Shown here: piece by piece, positions 36,330-45,021 of the stretch
Layout of the letters: every line of letters starts with the position of its first letter
How positions within the stretch are numbered: the stretch's first letter is position 1
Assembly: GCA_963695445.1 (NCBI GenBank)
Contig: CAVOGV010000020.1
Location: forward strand, 29,526 to 93,525
Source: Thiohalocapsa sp963695445
Lineage (GTDB): Bacteria > Pseudomonadota > Gammaproteobacteria > Chromatiales > Chromatiaceae
DNA: 64,000 nt
Direction: 5' to 3'
The notes under the pieces: generated by a model
What the model was told of the DNA's origin: nothing
The model's database searches: none
The model's input: only the letters and a program-made list of their open reading frames with translations
Program-made: the position numbers and the translations under genes

Positions 36330-37397
36330 TTATTGACTCAGAAAGTCTTCGACTGCACTGTAGAACTTCGTGTTGTTCTTTTCAAAGTGCATCATGTGAC
36401 CAGCATTTTCGATCTCGACATACGCCTTGACCTGGCTGCCAAGGTCGTCAAGCAGCTGTTCATTGTCTTCTCGGCTTCCTAGCGCATCCGTTTCACCACG
36501 GATGACCAGCGTCGGCACAGTGATCGAACTGGCGTCAAAGTGTGGCTCAGGCCAGCCGATGAAACGGCCCCAAGGCGCGCGGACACGTCCGTCCAGTTCG
36601 GCTGATCTCGGGTCCGAAGCCAGATGCGCCTCGGTGTAAGCGTTGAAAGCGCCTGGTATCAGGTTTTCTTCTTTGGTACCCAGTTTGCCCCAGCGCTGCA
36701 AGGCCGCCGGATCGCCGTAACGGTTTTTCTCGGCATGGCGTGTGACATCCTGCTGCCTGCGTTCCTCTGCGCTCTTACCTTTGCCGAGGTAGTTGACGCC
36801 ATAGAGAACCAGTTTGGCAACTTTCTCCGGATGCTGACTGGCGTAACGGGGAGCTTCGGCCATGGCTCCGGCTGACCAGGCCAAAAGGTGTACCTGGTCC
36901 GTGTTGCGTAGGTCGCGAATGAAGTTGACGGCCCGGTCGAGATCACTGAGGGTCACGTCCAGGCCGATGGGTGCGGGACTGTCCGGGTACTTGTCCGGCT
37001 CATCCATGATGGGGGGGCGAGTCGACATGCCGTAGCCCTCCAGATCCAGCGCGAAGGTGTCCCAGCCCAGTCGAGCGAAATGGCGCATCATCGACACGTT
37101 CTCATAATCGAGATCGAAGGCGACGTACCCCGGAAAGGTGGCGCCGTGGAGGAACAGCAACACCCTGTTATCCCTGCCTGCGGTTCGCTCGGTACCCGCG
37201 TTGACCACTTCTCGAACATGCAAGAGAACATCGGGCTGAAGCCCTTGTTCAGTGTAGAAGGGCTCGGCGCTGGCATGGCTAAGGAAATAGTCGTTAGTTC
37301 GCAGGTCGCCGTTATCGGCACAGATTGCCGTCTGCCAACCAAATAATAGTGTAGGTAGCAAAACAACCAACGGGCTCGGAAAGCTTAATGTGTGCAT
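36330..37397 (-). CDS. Exported alpha/beta hydrolase
   Basis: 355 residues from the ATG at 37397, chosen because GGAGG (37404-37408) lies six bases upstream; longer frames reach 37808 without such a site. A signal peptide (LVVLLPTLLFGWQTAICA) exports it. The core has RVLLFLHGATFPGYV, ALDLEGYGMSTRPP, the nucleophile elbow LLAWSAGAMAEAPRYA with an A-W-S-A-G Ser, VPTLVIRGETDALGSRED and the His in IENAGHMMHFEKNN. It resembles epoxide-hydrolase/haloperoxidase-type enzymes. First gene of a two-hydrolase operon divergent from a membrane-bound regulator. Confidence 0.88.
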   Translation of the reverse strand: MHTLSFPSPLVVLLPTLLFGWQTAICADNGDLRTNDYFLSHASAEPFYTEQGLQPDVLLHVREVVNAGTERTAGRDNRVLLFLHGATFPGYVAFDLDYENVSMMRHFARLGWDTFALDLEGYGMSTRPPIMDEPDKYPDSPAPIGLDVTLSDLDRAVNFIRDLRNTDQVHLLAWSAGAMAEAPRYASQHPEKVAKLVLYGVNYLGKGKSAEERRQQDVTRHAEKNRYGDPAALQRWGKLGTKEENLIPGAFNAYTEAHLASDPRSAELDGRVRAPWGRFIGWPEPHFDASSITVPTLVIRGETDALGSREDNEQLLDDLGSQVKAYVEIENAGHMMHFEKNNTKFYSAVEDFLSQ

Positions 37398-37908
37398 GAG
37401 CATCCTCCATCGGGACTGGTGGTTCGGAGCTTTTTTATAGGGCACAACGAGCAGAACCGGGCGACGGACAGCAAACGGTTTTCCGTTCATTTTAAGACGG
37501 GTTCGAAAAATCAGCAGGTTAGCAATTCGGCCGGAGATGCTAAGCGCAAGGTTGCGGCCGACGTAAGGCGGGCGATCGGGTAGCGGTGGTCGCGCGGGCG
37601 AAAACCGACTGCGATCGACGAGTCGCCGATGCGAGGGAGAGAAGCAGCCGGTGGTTGGGGTGCTGGAACAGGCCCGATCGGCCGGGCTCGGAACCTCAAG
37701 ACCCGTCGAGGTGCGCTGACCGGATGCCTTGCACTTGCGTCGGAGCGGGTTCTCAGTGCCCACAATCGGCGCAAGATTCCTCGTTCGTCGGAAAAGCTTT
37801 GTGGACATGAAGGCCGATAGCTCAGTGTCACTCTCAGGCTACTCTGTCTGCTCGGTTCCGACCGTGGTCGTTGGTGTTGCTGTGCTGCAGTGGCTGTGAA
37901 GAGCGACC
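37398..37908. other. Divergent promoter region between hydrolase operon and CadC-like regulator
   Basis: About 510 bases with no credible gene. It must contain the hydrolase promoter and the regulator promoter, and is the expected binding region for the regulator. I could not pick out a clear repeat operator by eye. Confidence 0.45.
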
Positions 37909-39651
37909 TTGCTGAGTAAACTGGACGTATCGATGACCACCGGCCGAACAGACAGAGTGATGCCCATGCCCCGAAACGCAAGCACGTTCTACATTAATGA
38001 ATGGCAAATCGAACCGGACGCCTTGCGTATCGCATCCGCGGGGAAGGAGATACGGTTGGAGCCCAGGGTCATGCGGGTTCTGGTCTATCTCGCTGAACAC
38101 CCCCGTGAGGTTGTCTCCCGGCAGGAGCTGGAAGATCATGTTTGGACAGGGATGGTGGTCGGCTATGACGCGCTGACCAACACGATTACCAAGCTGCGCA
38201 AAGCCCTTGGCGATAGCTCGAGCGAGCCCAGGTTCATCGAGACCATTCCCAAAACCGGTTATCGCATGATCGCCACCGTGACCCCGGCGGAGCCTGATGT
38301 GCCCGAACTTCTGGGTGAACTGCCATCGATGCCAGCCCAACATATCCGCTCTCGCTGGTGGCTGGCGATACCTGCTGTTCTTGTGGTATTGGCATTGACT
38401 GTCTTCTGGTGGCAGTTTCATCCGGCGACTCGGCTGCCGTTGCCCGACGAGCCGTCCATTGCTGTGATGCCGTTTATCAATACCGGGAATGACCCCAGAC
38501 AAAACTACTTTATCGATGGTATTACCGAAGACCTGATCACTGATCTGTCGAATGTCTCCGGGCTATTTGTGATTGCGCGCAACTCCTCCTTTGCCTATAA
38601 AGGCAAGGCAGTTGATGTGACTCAGGTGGCGGGCGAGCTGGGGGTGCGCTTCATTCTGCAAGGCAGCTTACGCCGCGACAACGAGCAACTTCGCATCAAT
38701 GTCCGGCTAATGGATGGCATCACTGGGCGTAACCTGTGGGCAGAACGTTACGACACCGAGTTGGAAGACCTGTTCGCCGTGCAGGACGAGGTCACACGAC
38801 AGATCACCTCCGCATTATCGGTGCGGTTGACCCAGTCCGAGCGACAAAACCTGACGCAAAGAGAAACGCTTGATCCGACCTCATACGACGAGTTTCTGAA
38901 GGGCTGGGAACGTTACTGGCGGTTTTCTCGCGAGGATTTTGCCGTGGCCGAGCAACATTTCAAAAAGGCGCTGAGCATTGATCCCTCTAACTCTCGTGCT
39001 CATGCAGGACTAGCACTGATCTACTGGCAGGCGTGGCGCCAAAAATGGCATGAAAACTTCGGCAATCCCCATGCAGGTTGGACCCGTGCGCGTCGTGAAT
39101 TGAAACTAGCGATGAACAATCCGACGCCGCTTGCGCATAGTACCCAGTCATCTATGCTATTGATCAACCGCCGTTACGAAGACGCCATTGCCGAGGCGGA
39201 AAAGGCGATTCAGCTCAATAAGAACCACGCCGGGGGATACCTGGCGCTGGCGGATGCGCTTAGTTATTTCGGTCGACCAGATGATGCCATCAAGGTGGCA
39301 CGAAAAGGAATGAGGCTCGATCCCAACTTTGTCGCCCCGTACCTGTTGGTGATCGGTCGCGCCCAATTCGACAAGGGCTTGCACGCGGATGCTGTTGAGT
39401 CGCTGAACCGCGCCGTCGCCATCAACCCCCATGAACGGGATGCCCTTATCGTGCTGCTTGCCGCTTATGGGTATCTGGAAGAGTCAGATCAGGCGAGGCG
39501 AGTGTTGGCAGCGTTGAACAAGGAGCATGAAGCGCAAGCGTTACGTCCTTTCACGATGGATTGGCTGACGAACCGTTGGCCCTACCGGCGTCCCTTGGAT
39601 CGGGATCATTTACTGGCAGGTCTGGATAAGGCCGGGGTTCCACGGTGGTGA
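37909..39651 (+). CDS. CadC-like membrane-bound transcriptional regulator with TolB-like and TPR domains
   Basis: 580 residues as drawn from a TTG at 37909; an ATG at 37933 is an equally likely start. The N-terminal OmpR-type winged helix (about residues 30-120) has RIASAGKEIRLEPRVMRVL, VWTGMVVGYDALTNTITKLR and RFIETIPKTGYRMIATV. One transmembrane helix follows, WWLAIPAVLVVLALTVFWW. The periplasmic part has a FlgO/TolB-N-like domain (SIAVMPFINTGNDPRQNYFI to ITGRNLWAERYD) and about four TPR units, for example YEDAIAEAEKAIQLNKNHAG. It senses periplasmic signals and binds DNA directly. Divergent orientation suggests it controls the two exported hydrolases. Confidence 0.9.
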   Translation: MLSKLDVSMTTGRTDRVMPMPRNASTFYINEWQIEPDALRIASAGKEIRLEPRVMRVLVYLAEHPREVVSRQELEDHVWTGMVVGYDALTNTITKLRKALGDSSSEPRFIETIPKTGYRMIATVTPAEPDVPELLGELPSMPAQHIRSRWWLAIPAVLVVLALTVFWWQFHPATRLPLPDEPSIAVMPFINTGNDPRQNYFIDGITEDLITDLSNVSGLFVIARNSSFAYKGKAVDVTQVAGELGVRFILQGSLRRDNEQLRINVRLMDGITGRNLWAERYDTELEDLFAVQDEVTRQITSALSVRLTQSERQNLTQRETLDPTSYDEFLKGWERYWRFSREDFAVAEQHFKKALSIDPSNSRAHAGLALIYWQAWRQKWHENFGNPHAGWTRARRELKLAMNNPTPLAHSTQSSMLLINRRYEDAIAEAEKAIQLNKNHAGGYLALADALSYFGRPDDAIKVARKGMRLDPNFVAPYLLVIGRAQFDKGLHADAVESLNRAVAINPHERDALIVLLAAYGYLEESDQARRVLAALNKEHEAQALRPFTMDWLTNRWPYRRPLDRDHLLAGLDKAGVPRW

Positions 39652-39931
39652 CGCGGAGCAGTGACGCGGCGTGCTATTGGCGCAAAAACAGCAATGATCC
39701 TTTGCTCGACCGGTTACGTGCTCGTCTCCCGGCTCCGTGAAGCCGAGGATTGGTCCTGCCCAGCTTCCTGAACGCCGCAGGCAGATATCAAAAGTCGGAT
39801 GTCTGAATCCAAAGCCGTTACCTCGATAGGCTCACGTTACGGTAGCGGTGGAAGGCGGTTTTGAACGCAAACCTGACTGCTTATTGAGCATTTCGTGGTC
39901 GGCACGGCCGGCCCCGGACGACAGATGGACG

Positions 39932-40252
39932 CTAAACGATCGCCCCCTCGACGCGATCCTCGCGGCCCAAGTTGTCAATCCAACGGATTGCGATCACGTC
40001 TCCCACGCTGCCCTCCTTCAGGTCGAAAGAGAGATAGGGGTCCGCCGAGATTCCCCATCCCCAATCCAGCGTCAAGACCGGCTTTCCATTGTGCTCGCAG
40101 ACCACCTCTTGGATGAACTGGCGCGGCAGCACTTCGCCGGTGCCCGGATGCTTGCGGCTACCGGTTTCCATCGGATGCCGCAGAAGCGCCTTTACCGTGA
40201 CGATACCGTTATTTAGACGGGCACGCACTCTGCCCGAGTCTTTGTTTGTCAT
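39932..40252 (-). CDS. soxZ: SoxZ, sulfur-carrier complex subunit
   Basis: 106 residues. Landmarks are KALLRHPMETGSRKHPGTGE near residues 20-40 and PRQFIQEVVCEHNGKPVL, then LDWGWGISADPYLSFDL and IRWIDNLGREDR. SoxZ pairs with SoxY in the periplasm and presents the SoxY swinging arm that carries sulfur intermediates. It has no signal peptide, as expected, since it is co-exported with SoxY. It is the last gene of the leftward cupin - unknown - soxY - soxZ set, 42 bases after soxY. Confidence 0.95.
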   Translation of the reverse strand: MTNKDSGRVRARLNNGIVTVKALLRHPMETGSRKHPGTGEVLPRQFIQEVVCEHNGKPVLTLDWGWGISADPYLSFDLKEGSVGDVIAIRWIDNLGREDRVEGAIV

Positions 40253-40294
40253 AGCTCCTTATTCCTATAGGAACGCCGCAAGGCGACTGTTGCT

Positions 40295-40756
40295 TCACAC
40301 ACCACAGCCTCCGGCGGTGACCTTGATCGACCGCATTGCGCGGTGCAACTCGCCATCCGAATCGACGACCGCGATCACGTTACCGGGGCCGGCCATCTTC
40401 ACGCGGACCGACAGCCTGGGGGCCACGGCGGGTGTGAAGTGCGCGCGGGCGAGGAAGGGGAAGGGATTCGCGTCGGACAGTAAGACGACGAACGCGGGCT
40501 CGGGAAGCTCTATGCGCACATCGATCGGTACGACACGCCCGTTTTCGGCGATATCAGGCGCGTCAATCACGATTCGATCACTGTCCTTGATCGCACGCTC
40601 GCCGAAAAGCAGGCGCTGGGCGTCGGCAAGGACCTCTGCGTGAAAGGCATCGGCTGGCCATGACGCCATGGAACGCCTCGGGAGGAATCCCATGGCAAGC
40701 ATGGCCGTGTAGGGAGCGCCAGTTGTTATCGCCCGGATCAGGTTTCTTCGGTGCAT
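40295..40756 (-). CDS. soxY: SoxY, sulfur-carrying protein
   Basis: 153 residues. The N-terminus has an RRNLIRAITTG twin-arginine-like signal and a hydrophobic stretch. The mature part has FGERAIKDSDRIVIDAPDIA and ENGRVVPIDVRIELPE, then RLSVRVKMAGPGNVIAVVDS. The chain ends in TAGGCGV, matching the GGCGG carrier motif whose Cys binds sulfur intermediates of thiosulfate oxidation; the final Gly is Val here. The other Sox enzymes (soxXA, soxB) are not in this window, as in purple sulfur bacteria where sox genes are split over several loci. Confidence 0.94.
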   Translation of the reverse strand: MHRRNLIRAITTGAPYTAMLAMGFLPRRSMASWPADAFHAEVLADAQRLLFGERAIKDSDRIVIDAPDIAENGRVVPIDVRIELPEPAFVVLLSDANPFPFLARAHFTPAVAPRLSVRVKMAGPGNVIAVVDSDGELHRAMRSIKVTAGGCGV

Positions 40757-40835
40757 GTTTCAACTCCAAAAGGAGATACCTACCACGTCGGAGGCATCTG
40801 TTTCTTGGGGGCCTTGCCTGCGGGAACGTCCGAAC

Positions 40836-41189
40836 TCAGCACCCGTCATCCTCGACTTCGACCTCTCCGGTCGCGGGGTCCTTCAGAAGCTCACCCTGTT
40901 CGTCGGTCTTCTTCTGGCGAATGAACATCATGTTCTCTATCCTCTGGTACTGCTCGTCCATAGCCCCCTCAACATCGATCTCTCGGAGACCGTCGTAGAT
41001 GTAGATGCGTCCTTCGGCCTCCTGACGGAGTTCAGCCTCGGTCGGTTGGAGTAAGCGCCGCAGTTCGATATCGCTTAGGTCTTCCGCTCGTGAACTGACG
41101 TTGACGAGAAGCAACCCTGCGACCAGCCCGATGTTCGCGCATGTCGCCCATGCGAGACGCCAGTTCCCCGGGTTATTTCTTCGGCGCAT
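40836..41189 (-). CDS. Exported or membrane-anchored protein of unknown function in the soxYZ operon
   Basis: 117 residues; no family recognised. A hydrophobic segment, CANIGLVAGLLLVNVSSRA, near residues 18-36 is a signal peptide or anchor. The rest is very acidic and helical: LSDIELRRLLQPTEAELRQE, a short IYIYDGL strand, EQYQRIENMMFIRQKK and a C-terminal EVEDDGC with Cys as the last residue. Its ATG lies 17 bases inside the end of the cupin gene, suggesting translational coupling. Position between a cupin and soxY suggests a role in periplasmic sulfur oxidation, by inference only. Confidence 0.65.
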   Translation of the reverse strand: MRRRNNPGNWRLAWATCANIGLVAGLLLVNVSSRAEDLSDIELRRLLQPTEAELRQEAEGRIYIYDGLREIDVEGAMDEQYQRIENMMFIRQKKTDEQGELLKDPATGEVEVEDDGC

Positions 41190-41655
41190 GGGCTGGATCT
41201 CCGAAGGTTGCTGCGGTAGGGCCGGTTCCGGTCACTTGCACGACCGTTTCTACGTCCAGCGTCGCGATGAAGTGCGTTACGCCGGCAGGTTCCGTGTAGA
41301 AGCTACCTGCTGGGAGTGGCGTCAGTTTCTCGGGATCGTACTGGTCACCCCAACCGATATACCAGGTGCCCGAGAACACCGTGTACGTTCGGTCGTCCGG
41401 ATGGCTATGGGCCTGGACGACGCGCCCTTTCGGAAACTTGACCCGATGGACGAAAGCCCCTGGCTTCTTCGCGTCGCCCATGATCTTCGCCAGCCCCAGC
41501 CCCAGTCCCAGCCCAGGCACGCGGGGGTTGTCTTGCCACGAAATGTGGTCGGACGGCAACATGACGCCGGTCTCCGGAGTATCAGCGCTCATGGCGGCAA
41601 GAGGTGATAGCAGAAGTGCTGAGGACAGTACTGTCGCGGTGGTCGCTCGTTTCAT
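41173..41655 (-). CDS. Exported cupin-domain protein
   Basis: 160 residues with a signal peptide (TVLSSALLLSPLAAMSA). A single cupin barrel: FVHRVKFPKGRVVQAHSHPD supplies metal-binding His residues, then RTYTVFSGTWYIGWG and PAGSFYTEPAGVTHFIATL. A low-complexity run GLGLGLGLAK comes from a repeated CCCAG-type DNA stretch. Such exported cupins often bind a metal and may act on small oxidised substrates. First gene of the leftward sox set; it overlaps the next gene by 17 bases. Confidence 0.85.
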   Translation of the reverse strand: MKRATTATVLSSALLLSPLAAMSADTPETGVMLPSDHISWQDNPRVPGLGLGLGLAKIMGDAKKPGAFVHRVKFPKGRVVQAHSHPDDRTYTVFSGTWYIGWGDQYDPEKLTPLPAGSFYTEPAGVTHFIATLDVETVVQVTGTGPTAATFGDPAHAPKK

Positions 41656-41939
41656 AGTCTTCTCCTGATTGAGCAGATAGCTGGTTCATCAGATAGCTGT
41701 GAACGTCGCCCCCAAGTTCGGGAACGTGCTTCGAGGAGAAAAGTAGATCAGACCGGCCTTGGCGTCCCAACGAAACACCAACGTTTTTCCAACGTAATTA
41801 TTTTATTCTACAAATCAATTGAATACGGACAATTCGCGGGTGGCCAGGATCCAGAGAAACCGGCTTCCCTGCCTCCAAACCACAGCGATCCAAGAGTGTG
41901 CAGGCGCGGCGGGCGATTCAGCGACTGGCCAACGCCCGG

Positions 41940-42623
41940 CTAGATCTCACCGGCGGACGGTAGTTCGGCAAAGATGCTGTTGCCCATCCAGATGGTGATC
42001 TCCCTTGTCAGAGTCTTCGGACCAACCACCGTCAGGCTGCCCTCCGCCATGGCCTTCCTGTACGTGGTATCGCCCATCCAGATGCCGGCCATCACACGGA
42101 CGCTGGTCGTGAAGTAAACATCCACGTCCTTGCCCGGATCAGTGACACAGATATCCACGTCCTGGCCTTTGACCAACAGCCACCAATCGGAGAGATCGTC
42201 GATATCGGTGAACTTGAAACGCAACACGGTCTCCGGGCCGATCAGCTTCTCGGGCACGATGCTGCGCTGCAGGTACAGCATCAGCAGCTCGACGTCGTAG
42301 TCGCTCTCGGTCAGATGATTGCGCGCCCAGCGCATCCCCCAATCACCGACCTGCCGGATGATCGGCAACAGCTCCTTGCAGGACCCGGTCGGAAAGTATT
42401 CGTAACCCCGTTGACCCTGGATCTTCTTGCGCACGATCAATCCCTGCGACTCCAGTGAGCTGAGCCGCTTGGTCAGGATGGTCGGGGAGATCTGGCTCAG
42501 CCCCCGTTGCAGCACGTTGAACCGCGTGCCCCCCATCAACAGCTCGCGGATGATCAGCAGGGTCCACTTTTCGCCAAGGATCTCGGTGGCCTTGGCCACG
42601 GGACAGAATTGTCCGTACTCCAC
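41940..42623 (-). CDS. HxlR-family regulator with a C-terminal SCP2-like domain
   Basis: 227 residues. The N-terminal winged helix has the family start FCPVAKATEILGEKWTLLII and RELLMGGTRFNVLQRGLSQI, then SPTILTKRLSSLESQGLI. The Cys of FCPVA is the redox/electrophile-sensing residue in HxlR/HypR relatives. The C-terminal 100 residues (VLRFKFTDIDDLSDWWLLVK, VYFTTSVRVMAGIWMGD) resemble a sterol-carrier-2 type domain, which may bind a hydrophobic ligand. It is divergent from a carboxymuconolactone decarboxylase-like gene, with a palindromic operator in the 173-base gap. Confidence 0.92.
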   Translation of the reverse strand: MEYGQFCPVAKATEILGEKWTLLIIRELLMGGTRFNVLQRGLSQISPTILTKRLSSLESQGLIVRKKIQGQRGYEYFPTGSCKELLPIIRQVGDWGMRWARNHLTESDYDVELLMLYLQRSIVPEKLIGPETVLRFKFTDIDDLSDWWLLVKGQDVDICVTDPGKDVDVYFTTSVRVMAGIWMGDTTYRKAMAEGSLTVVGPKTLTREITIWMGNSIFAELPSAGEI

Positions 42624-42652
42624 CGCGCACCTCCGCGATTGAGCTTCTCAAT

Positions 42653-42693
42653 CTGTAGTTGGTTACTCCGGAAACTGTAGTTGGATACTACAG
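42653..42693. promoter_or_regulatory. Probable HxlR operator pair
   Basis: A perfect palindrome CTGTAGTTGGATACTACAG at 42675-42693 (7-bp arms, 5-base spacer) and a related half-conserved copy CTGTAGTTGGTTACT at 42653-42667. The two start points are 22 bp apart, about two helical turns. Located in the divergent spacer next to the HxlR gene start, it is the likely site for that dimeric regulator. Confidence 0.7.
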
Positions 42694-42796
42694 GTTGCGA
42701 AGTGGTCGGCAAACCAGCGGTTCTCTAGGCTTTCACCAACGGACGAACAACCCGTCCGCAAACCCGAGACCGACGACCACCAAGCGGAGAAGACCA

Positions 42797-43384
42797 ATGA
42801 CACCTACCACCATCTACAGCCCCGAGAATGCCCCGGAAGCATCGACCCCAATCCTCCAAGACCTGGAACAGACGCTCGGGTTCGTGCCCAACGTCTTCGG
42901 CGTACTGGCGGGCTCCCCGAGCGCACTGACGGCCTTCGCGACCATGAATGCGCAGTTCGCAGGCTCGACGCTGAGCGCCACCGAGCGCGAAGTCATCCAA
43001 CTCACCGTCAGCGCGCAGAATCACTGCGGCTATTGCGTTGCCGGCCACACCGCCTTCGCCGCCATGCAGGGGGTCGACGAGGCGATCGTCACGGCCGTGC
43101 GCAACGGCGCACCGATCCCCGACCAGCGGCTCGAGACGCTGAGACGATTCACCTCGGCCCTGCTGCAACGGCAAGGGATGGTGACCGAGGCGGAGATCGA
43201 GCAGTTCCTCGCCGCGGGCTACACCCGGCAGCAGTTGCTCGAAGTCATCCTCGGTGTCTGCGTCAAGGTCTTCAGTAACCTGACCAGCAACGCCATCGGT
43301 CTCCCTCTGGACGACGCCTTCATGCCGTACGCATGGCACGAGGACGCGACCAGCATCGTCAACATCCAGCGCGCAGCGGCTTGA
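42797..43384 (+). CDS. Carboxymuconolactone decarboxylase/AhpD-like protein
   Basis: 195 residues from the ATG at 42797, preceded by GGAGA; the frame open upstream to 42659 crosses the operator and is not used. AhpD-like helical fold with the redox motif NHCGYCVAGHT (CxxC plus His) near residue 78. Flanking family segments are ATEREVIQLTVSAQ and LEVILGVCVKVFSNLTSNA. Such proteins act as alkylhydroperoxidases or reductases for small molecules. It forms an operon with the methyltransferase 13 bases downstream. Confidence 0.92.
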   Translation: MTPTTIYSPENAPEASTPILQDLEQTLGFVPNVFGVLAGSPSALTAFATMNAQFAGSTLSATEREVIQLTVSAQNHCGYCVAGHTAFAAMQGVDEAIVTAVRNGAPIPDQRLETLRRFTSALLQRQGMVTEAEIEQFLAAGYTRQQLLEVILGVCVKVFSNLTSNAIGLPLDDAFMPYAWHEDATSIVNIQRAAA

Positions 43385-43397
43385 ACGGAGAAACCCA

Positions 43398-44456
43398 ATG
43401 AATCCAGATATGAGCAAAGTCGAGGCCTTCGCCGGCCAAGTCGTCAGCGACATCGCCGCCACCTTCTCCGGCGTGATGACCAACATCGGCCACAAACTCG
43501 GCCTCTACAAGGCCATGGCCGGTGCCGGATGGTTGAGTTCCGTTCAACTGGCGGAAGCGACCGGTACCGACGAGCGCTATGTGCGCGAGTGGCTAAACAA
43601 CCAGACCGCTGGCGGCTACGTCGACTATCGCGCGGAGACCCAGAGCTACAGACTCCCCGACGAGCACGTTCCGGTGCTGGCCGACGACGACAGCCCGGTG
43701 TTCCTGGTGCCGGCGCTGGCTGTTGCCTCCTCGCTGTGGCTGGATGAGGACAAGGTCTGCGACGTGTTCAAAACGGGCGCAGGCATCGCCTGGGGCGATC
43801 ATCATCACCACCTGTTCTGCGGCAGCGAGTCCCTGTTCCGTCCCGGCTACAAGGCGCATCTGACCACGGCCTGGATCAGCGCCCTGGACGGGGTCTCGCA
43901 GAAGCTGGCCGCCGGGGCCAAGGTGGCGGACGTGGGCTGCGGGCACGGTGCATCGTCGATTGTGATGGCACAGGCGTTCCCGAACGCGCGCTTCCACGGC
44001 TTCGACTCCCACGCGGCATCTATCGAGACCGCGCGGCAACGCGCCCAGGACGCGCAGGTGGAGGGTCGCATCCGCTTCGAGGTCGCCGCCGCCAAGGGCT
44101 ATCAGGAGCGGGACTTCGATCTGATCTGCTTCATGGACTGTTTGCATGACATGGGCGACCCGCTGGGCGCGGCCCAGCATGCCCTACAAGCCCTCAAGGA
44201 CGACGGTACCTTGCTGCTGGTCGAGCCGGCCGCGGGAAACGCCGTGGAGCACAACATCAACCCCGTCAGCCGCCTCTATTACGCGGCATCGACCGCGGTC
44301 TGCACCCCGTGCTCGAAGTCACAAGAGGTCGGCTTGGCGCTCGGCGCGCAGGCCGGTGAGGCCCGATTGACAGACCTGTTGCGTGAAGCCGGCTTCGGAC
44401 AGGTCCGGCGGGCGACGCAAACGCCCTTCAATCTGATCATTGAGGCGAGGAAGTAG
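43398..44456 (+). CDS. SAM-dependent methyltransferase with N-terminal winged-helix domain
   Basis: 352 residues. The N-terminal 80 residues form a dimerisation/winged-helix domain (GLYKAMAGAGWLSSVQLAEA then TGTDERYVREWLNNQTAGGY), as in Rv2258c-like methyltransferases. The SAM-binding Rossmann motif is KVADVGCGHGASSIVMAQAF near residue 175, followed by FHGFDSHAASIETAR and FDLICFMDCLHDMGDP. The closing FGQVRRATQTPFNLIIEARK is typical. A His cluster DHHHH near residue 134 is unusual. The substrate is unknown. Co-transcribed with the AhpD-like gene under the HxlR regulator. Confidence 0.92.
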   Translation: MNPDMSKVEAFAGQVVSDIAATFSGVMTNIGHKLGLYKAMAGAGWLSSVQLAEATGTDERYVREWLNNQTAGGYVDYRAETQSYRLPDEHVPVLADDDSPVFLVPALAVASSLWLDEDKVCDVFKTGAGIAWGDHHHHLFCGSESLFRPGYKAHLTTAWISALDGVSQKLAAGAKVADVGCGHGASSIVMAQAFPNARFHGFDSHAASIETARQRAQDAQVEGRIRFEVAAAKGYQERDFDLICFMDCLHDMGDPLGAAQHALQALKDDGTLLLVEPAAGNAVEHNINPVSRLYYAASTAVCTPCSKSQEVGLALGAQAGEARLTDLLREAGFGQVRRATQTPFNLIIEARK

Positions 44457-44989
44457 CAAGCGACCGGATACGCTCTCCGAAACAGGGGCTGTTGACGGCG
44501 ACAGGGATGTCTCGACAGAGACCTATGCAGGGAGACCTCCGAGAACGTGCAAGAACTGGCCTGACTTCCGCCTCTGCGCGATTCAGCGATGTTTGTTTGG
44601 TGATCCTGGTGGGGGATCGACGATCGGTTAGCGCGCGATGTTGGCGCTCAGCGGCCTCACGATGGAGCAGAAATCCCGTGTTGCCAAGTGCTGCAACGCG
44701 ACGCCGCAGCACCGCGCACGGGCGGAACACAAAGGGCGGATGCCGCCTCGCCTTTGGAGACGGCGAGCAGGAGACGGCGGCTACCAGGCGATGCGCTGGT
44801 CAAACTCGACGTCGGGCTCGGGCTGGCAGAGTAGGTCCCAGTCCGGTATCAACCTGGCAGGAACCTGCCTTTAGGAGGGTCTGCCGGCGAGGCCAATTAG
44901 GGGCGCCAGTGACGCAGGCGGCGACGCTCCCAATGTCCGCTATGGGTTGCATTGCCGTCGTCGTTGTTCGAAGCGCCGATGTCTCCAAT
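44457..44989. other. Intergenic, no gene recognised
   Basis: About 530 bases between the methyltransferase and the palindrome at 44990. Several open frames run through it, but none resembles a protein family. Confidence 0.4.
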
Positions 44990-45021
44990 GGGTCGCTATG
45001 TAAAGCTTTACATAGCGACCC
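44990..45021. repeat. Perfect 32-bp palindrome
   Basis: GGGTCGCTATGTAAAG joined directly to its reverse complement CTTTACATAGCGACCC. It contains two head-to-head copies of the 10-mer CTATGTAAAG (44996-45005 and, reversed, 45006-45015) and overlaps the left terminal repeat of the 519-bp element by six bases. Confidence 0.92.

Noticed and set aside
42659..42796. Upstream extension of the AhpD-like gene
   Set aside because: It covers the palindromic operator and has no family resemblance; GGAGA precedes the ATG at 42797.
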